In this document: positions 6,961 to 8,787 of the stretch, in pieces | Position numbering within the stretch: the stretch's first letter is position 1 | Layout: each line of letters opens with the position of its first letter | Assembly: GCA_028065725.1 (NCBI GenBank) | Contig: JAPTVL010000256.1 | Location: 1 to 8,787 of the forward strand | Direction: 5' to 3' | DNA from: Betaproteobacteria bacterium | Lineage (GTDB): Bacteria; Pseudomonadota; Gammaproteobacteria; Burkholderiales; Rhodocyclaceae | Length of the DNA stretch: 8,787 nt | Notes under the pieces: generated by a model | Told to the model about the DNA's origin: nothing | Databases searched by the model: none | What the model saw: the letters and a program-made list of their open reading frames with translations, nothing else | Program-made: the position numbers and the translations under genes

Positions 6961-7119
6961 TTGTATAAAAGCCACCCCAAGCCGCCTTTGCTTTTATCCT
7001 TAGCGCGGCCGTTGGCCGCAACCAAAAGATGTCGCCCCTGATACCGGCGGATTGAATTTGCGAGGACAATATCCTCAACCTCACAAGGAGATAGACCACC
7101 GCACGGCACCGGAGGCGAC
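6961..7119 (+). promoter_or_regulatory. structured leader of the element gene, with a -10-like box and start-codon-masking stem
   Basis: Just inside the left palindrome lies TATAAA (6964-6969), a possible -10 box with no good -35, whose -35 region would be the palindrome's right arm. Downstream are stems ATAAAAGC/GCTTTTAT (6965-6972 with 6990-6997), GCGGCC/GGCCGC (7005-7010 with 7014-7019) and GAGGA/TCCTC (7062-7066 with 7072-7076). Most striking, ATGTCGCC at 7029-7036 is complementary over eight bases to GGCGACAT at 7114-7121, which covers part of the GGAGG ribosome binding site and the first two bases of the start codon. Three more pairs follow after one mismatch (7038-7040 with 7110-7112). 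Such a stem could repress translation or form part of a functional RNA. The pairings are seen; the function is inference. Confidence 0.5.
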
Positions 7120-8697
7120 ATGGACATTTTCCATGAAAAGCACCGCAACGCAATCCTGGGCATCGTCGAAGGCTTTGATCGGCTGATTTTCAAGGGGTAT
7201 CTCACCTCAATGTTTCATCGCGGCGCGTTCGGACGCTATCTGTTCAAGCGTGGCATTTTGCTCAAGGATGCCGGCAAGTTCTTCGAGGCGGAAACCGAAC
7301 GGATCCTCGTGCACGCGAAGCACAGCGCTGAACAAGCCGGACGCCCCTACATCTATCTGGCATCTGCACACACCCACGCCGGCGACGAATCGAAGGAGGC
7401 CATGGCGAGCGCCATCGCCGAGCGAGACGGGATTACCGAAGGCTTGGTTTGCATCTTCTCGGTGCTGGAAGCCTGTAAATCGTTTACCGTCGTCGGCAAT
7501 CACCGCAAGCATCGCCTTGAAGTCGTCCAGCGTCAGCGCAAATGCCTGCATCTGTACTGGTATCTGATCCACCCGAAGTTCGGCTGGATGCATATACGCA
7601 TCCAGACCTGGGCTCCTTATTCGATTCAGATCTACATCAACGGCCGCGAGTGGATGTGCCAGCAATTGGCGAAGCGCAACATCGCCTTCGAGCGCAGCGC
7701 TAACAAGATCGTCTGGCTGTCTGATTTCGCTGCTGCCACCAAGCTCACCAAGCAGTTCGATCACATCGATTGGCCGAGCGTTCTCATACGCCAGATGGTC
7801 ATGGTCAATCCACTTATGGCAGACATCGCCAAGGCGGGCTTCGGCGGCTATTGGCTGGGCATCGATCAAGCCGAGTTCGCCTCCGATATTCTCTTCAAAT
7901 CCCGTGCCGATCTGCAACGCATCCTCAAGGACATCACGACCGCCGCCATCACCGGTTTCGGTGCCACCGACGTCATGCGCTTCCTGGGCAGGAAACCTCA
8001 TCCTGCCTTCAAGGGCGAGGTCATCATCGACAGCAAAACGCGTCCAGAGGGTTGTCGTATCAAGTTCCGCATGAAACGCAACTCCATCAAATTCTACGAT
8101 CATCTCAATGTCTTGCGTATCGAGACCACCATCAACAATCCGGCCGAATTCAAAATCCTCTCCTCGTCTGAAAATGCACGAGGGAAGACCGTCAGCCGGT
8201 GGTGCCCCATGCGGAAAGGGGTCTCGAATTTCTGGCGCTATTCGCAAGTCGCTCACGGCGCCAATGCCCGTTTGATCAATGCCCTGGCCAATGCTCCCCT
8301 TCAAGGCAAGGCGATCGATACCCTCGATCACCTTTGCCGGTCCCAGAGCAAGGCAGGTCGGCATGTCGCCGCTTTCAATCCGGTCAGCCTCGAAACCGTC
8401 GCGATCTTCAAAGCGCTTCTCTCCGGTGAATTCGCCCTCAACGGGTTTCGCAACGCCGATCTCCAGCAAAAGCTCTATGCGTCAAAGCCCAAGGACGAGG
8501 CCGACTCACGACGCCGCACTCATCGCATTTGCCGCTTGATCGCAAAACTGCGCGGCCATAGCCTGATCGCTAAAGTGAAAGATTCCCGCCTCTATCGTGT
8601 AACCCAACGCGGTGTTTCTGCCATGTGGGCTGCCATTTGTTTCCGTGATATCGACTTCCCGAATGCATTCAATATGACTCAATCATTCGCGCGGTAG
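7120..8697 (+). CDS. uncharacterised 525-residue protein, presumed mobility protein of the element
   Basis: I do not recognise a characterised function. From memory, similar hypothetical proteins occur, sometimes in several copies, in environmental bacteria; I could not search. The ATG has GGAGG five bases upstream. Visible blocks are GFDRLIFKGYL (18-28), an aromatic-rich central segment with CLHLYWYLIHPKFGWMH (142-158) and YSIQIYINGREW (167-178), then NSIKFYDH (321-328) and VLRIETTINN (331-340). Basic segments MRKGVSNFWR (364-373) and NGFRNADLQQ (441-450) follow. The C-terminus (about 425-500) looks like a winged helix: a basic helix RRRTHRICRLIAKLRGHSLI, then a wing around KDSRLYRVTQRG. The KFYDH plus LRIE pairing resembles motifs in phage and plasmid replication initiators, but no HUH motif and no clear DDE triad is visible. 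There is no signal peptide or membrane segment. By eye its codon use is less GC-biased than that of the adjacent operons, consistent with transfer. Confidence 0.85.
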   Translation: MDIFHEKHRNAILGIVEGFDRLIFKGYLTSMFHRGAFGRYLFKRGILLKDAGKFFEAETERILVHAKHSAEQAGRPYIYLASAHTHAGDESKEAMASAIAERDGITEGLVCIFSVLEACKSFTVVGNHRKHRLEVVQRQRKCLHLYWYLIHPKFGWMHIRIQTWAPYSIQIYINGREWMCQQLAKRNIAFERSANKIVWLSDFAAATKLTKQFDHIDWPSVLIRQMVMVNPLMADIAKAGFGGYWLGIDQAEFASDILFKSRADLQRILKDITTAAITGFGATDVMRFLGRKPHPAFKGEVIIDSKTRPEGCRIKFRMKRNSIKFYDHLNVLRIETTINNPAEFKILSSSENARGKTVSRWCPMRKGVSNFWRYSQVAHGANARLINALANAPLQGKAIDTLDHLCRSQSKAGRHVAAFNPVSLETVAIFKALLSGEFALNGFRNADLQQKLYASKPKDEADSRRRTHRICRLIAKLRGHSLIAKVKDSRLYRVTQRGVSAMWAAICFRDIDFPNAFNMTQSFAR

Positions 8698-8723
8698 AGA
8701 CAATTGTTGAGGAGTAATTGCAT

Positions 8724-8774
8724 AACCGTGTTTTCTGTACGGATGCGCTTTTTATCCGTACAGAAAACACGGTT
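8724..8774. repeat. right-end palindrome of the putative element
   Basis: A perfect 21-bp stem runs from AACCGTGTTTTCTGTACGGAT (8724-8744) to its exact complement at 8754-8774, around the 9-base loop GCGCTTTTT. It starts 26 bases after the stop codon of the element gene. Read on the opposite strand, its loop and inner stem match the left palindrome (ACGGAT, RAAAAGCGY, ATCCGT). It has no trailing T-run, so a simple terminator role is not favoured although it could act as one. The 26-base spacer 8698-8723 holds only a weak CAATT/AATTG stem (8701-8705 with 8716-8720). The remaining bases 8775-8787 are GC-rich flank with no feature. Confidence 0.93.
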
Positions 8775-8787
8775 GGCGCGCGCAGCG

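Larger units (their letters stand above)
6910..8774 (+). mobile_element. putative hairpin-ended mobile element carrying one uncharacterised gene
   Basis: A single plus-strand gene and its leader are bounded by two long palindromes in inverted orientation (6910-6960 and 8724-8774). The inner parts of the two ends match as inverted repeats: ACGGAT, then RAAAAGCGY, then ATCCGTRCA. The limits given are those of the palindromes; the true ends could be a few bases either way. Outside the palindromes both ends show CGCC/GGCG (6913-6916 and 8775-8778), too short to weigh. No target-site duplication can be scored because only 13 bases remain on the right. The block differs in strand and, by eye, in GC content from the surrounding operons, and it sits in the upstream region of the Bug gene. 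It matches no IS family I recognise. The mobility claim is inference from layout. Confidence 0.6.

Noticed and set aside
6862..6975. 38-codon upstream extension of the Bug gene
   Set aside because: The extension runs through two palindromes including the element end. The downstream ATG at 6859-6861 has a ribosome binding site and is followed directly by a signal peptide.
5044..7041. 665-codon plus-strand open frame crossing the dehydrogenase, Bug gene and left palindrome
   Set aside because: Its translation is low-complexity Arg/His/Gly-rich, typical of antisense frames in high-GC DNA, and both minus-strand genes beneath it show full family signatures.
7207..8469. 420-codon open frame on the minus strand opposite the element gene
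   Set aside because: It overlaps the plus-strand gene completely. The plus-strand frame has a good ribosome binding site, spans the whole interval between the palindromes and has a coherent domain-like composition, so the antisense frame is a shadow.
8661..8670. Perfect 10-base palindrome GAATGCATTC near the end of the element gene
   Set aside because: It lies inside the coding sequence, is short enough to occur by chance, and has no counterpart at the left end.
7120..8697. Assignment of the element protein to the IS200/IS605 or RAYT transposases
   Set aside because: Those proteins are much shorter and carry an HUH motif and catalytic tyrosine helix; no HUH motif is visible here.
8724..8774. 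Right palindrome as a plain intrinsic terminator of the element gene
   Set aside because: No T-run follows the stem; the T-run is in the loop. The matching inverted copy at the other end of the element argues for an end-structure role.

Overview
The window looks like the chromosome of a high-GC proteobacterium, most probably a betaproteobacterium of the Burkholderiales type. The base composition, the Bug/TctC-type periplasmic receptor (a family greatly expanded in that group) and the style of the catabolic genes all point there. This placement is inference; there is no rRNA or other phylogenetic marker.

Layout. Positions 1-6861 hold six genes, all on the minus strand, so the biological order runs from high to low coordinates. 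The first group is a Bug-family tricarboxylate-type solute receptor (5881-6861), a 3-hydroxyisobutyrate-dehydrogenase-family oxidoreductase (4972-5874) and a crotonase-family enzyme (4051-4848). A stem-loop directly after the crotonase stop (4023-4050) and a structured 196-base leader (3855-4050) separate it from the second group. That second group is a complete ABC importer: periplasmic binding protein (2805-3854), double-length permease (1022-2800) and ATPase (915 down to the window edge, last part missing). The first group looks like uptake of an organic acid plus two steps of acyl-CoA/hydroxy-acid catabolism. The second is of the FbpABC/PotABCD-like class, with unknown substrate.

Positions about 6910-8774 are different. 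One plus-strand gene (7120-8697, 525 codons) of an uncharacterised family lies between two long perfect or near-perfect palindromes (6910-6960 and 8724-8774). Their 9-base loops and inner stems are inverted copies of one another, while their stems differ by changes that keep pairing intact. The gene has a structured 5' leader in which an upstream segment can pair with the ribosome binding site and start codon. By eye this block is less GC-rich than its neighbours, and it sits about 50 bases upstream of the Bug gene start, where that operon's promoter would be expected. The simplest reading is an undescribed hairpin-ended mobile element carrying its own presumed transposition or replication protein. 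This is the candidate novel system in the window. The right palindrome ends 13 bases before the window edge, so the outer right flank and any target-site duplication cannot be judged.

No tRNA, rRNA, CRISPR array or recognised IS family was seen. No gene-free stretch exceeds 300 bases.
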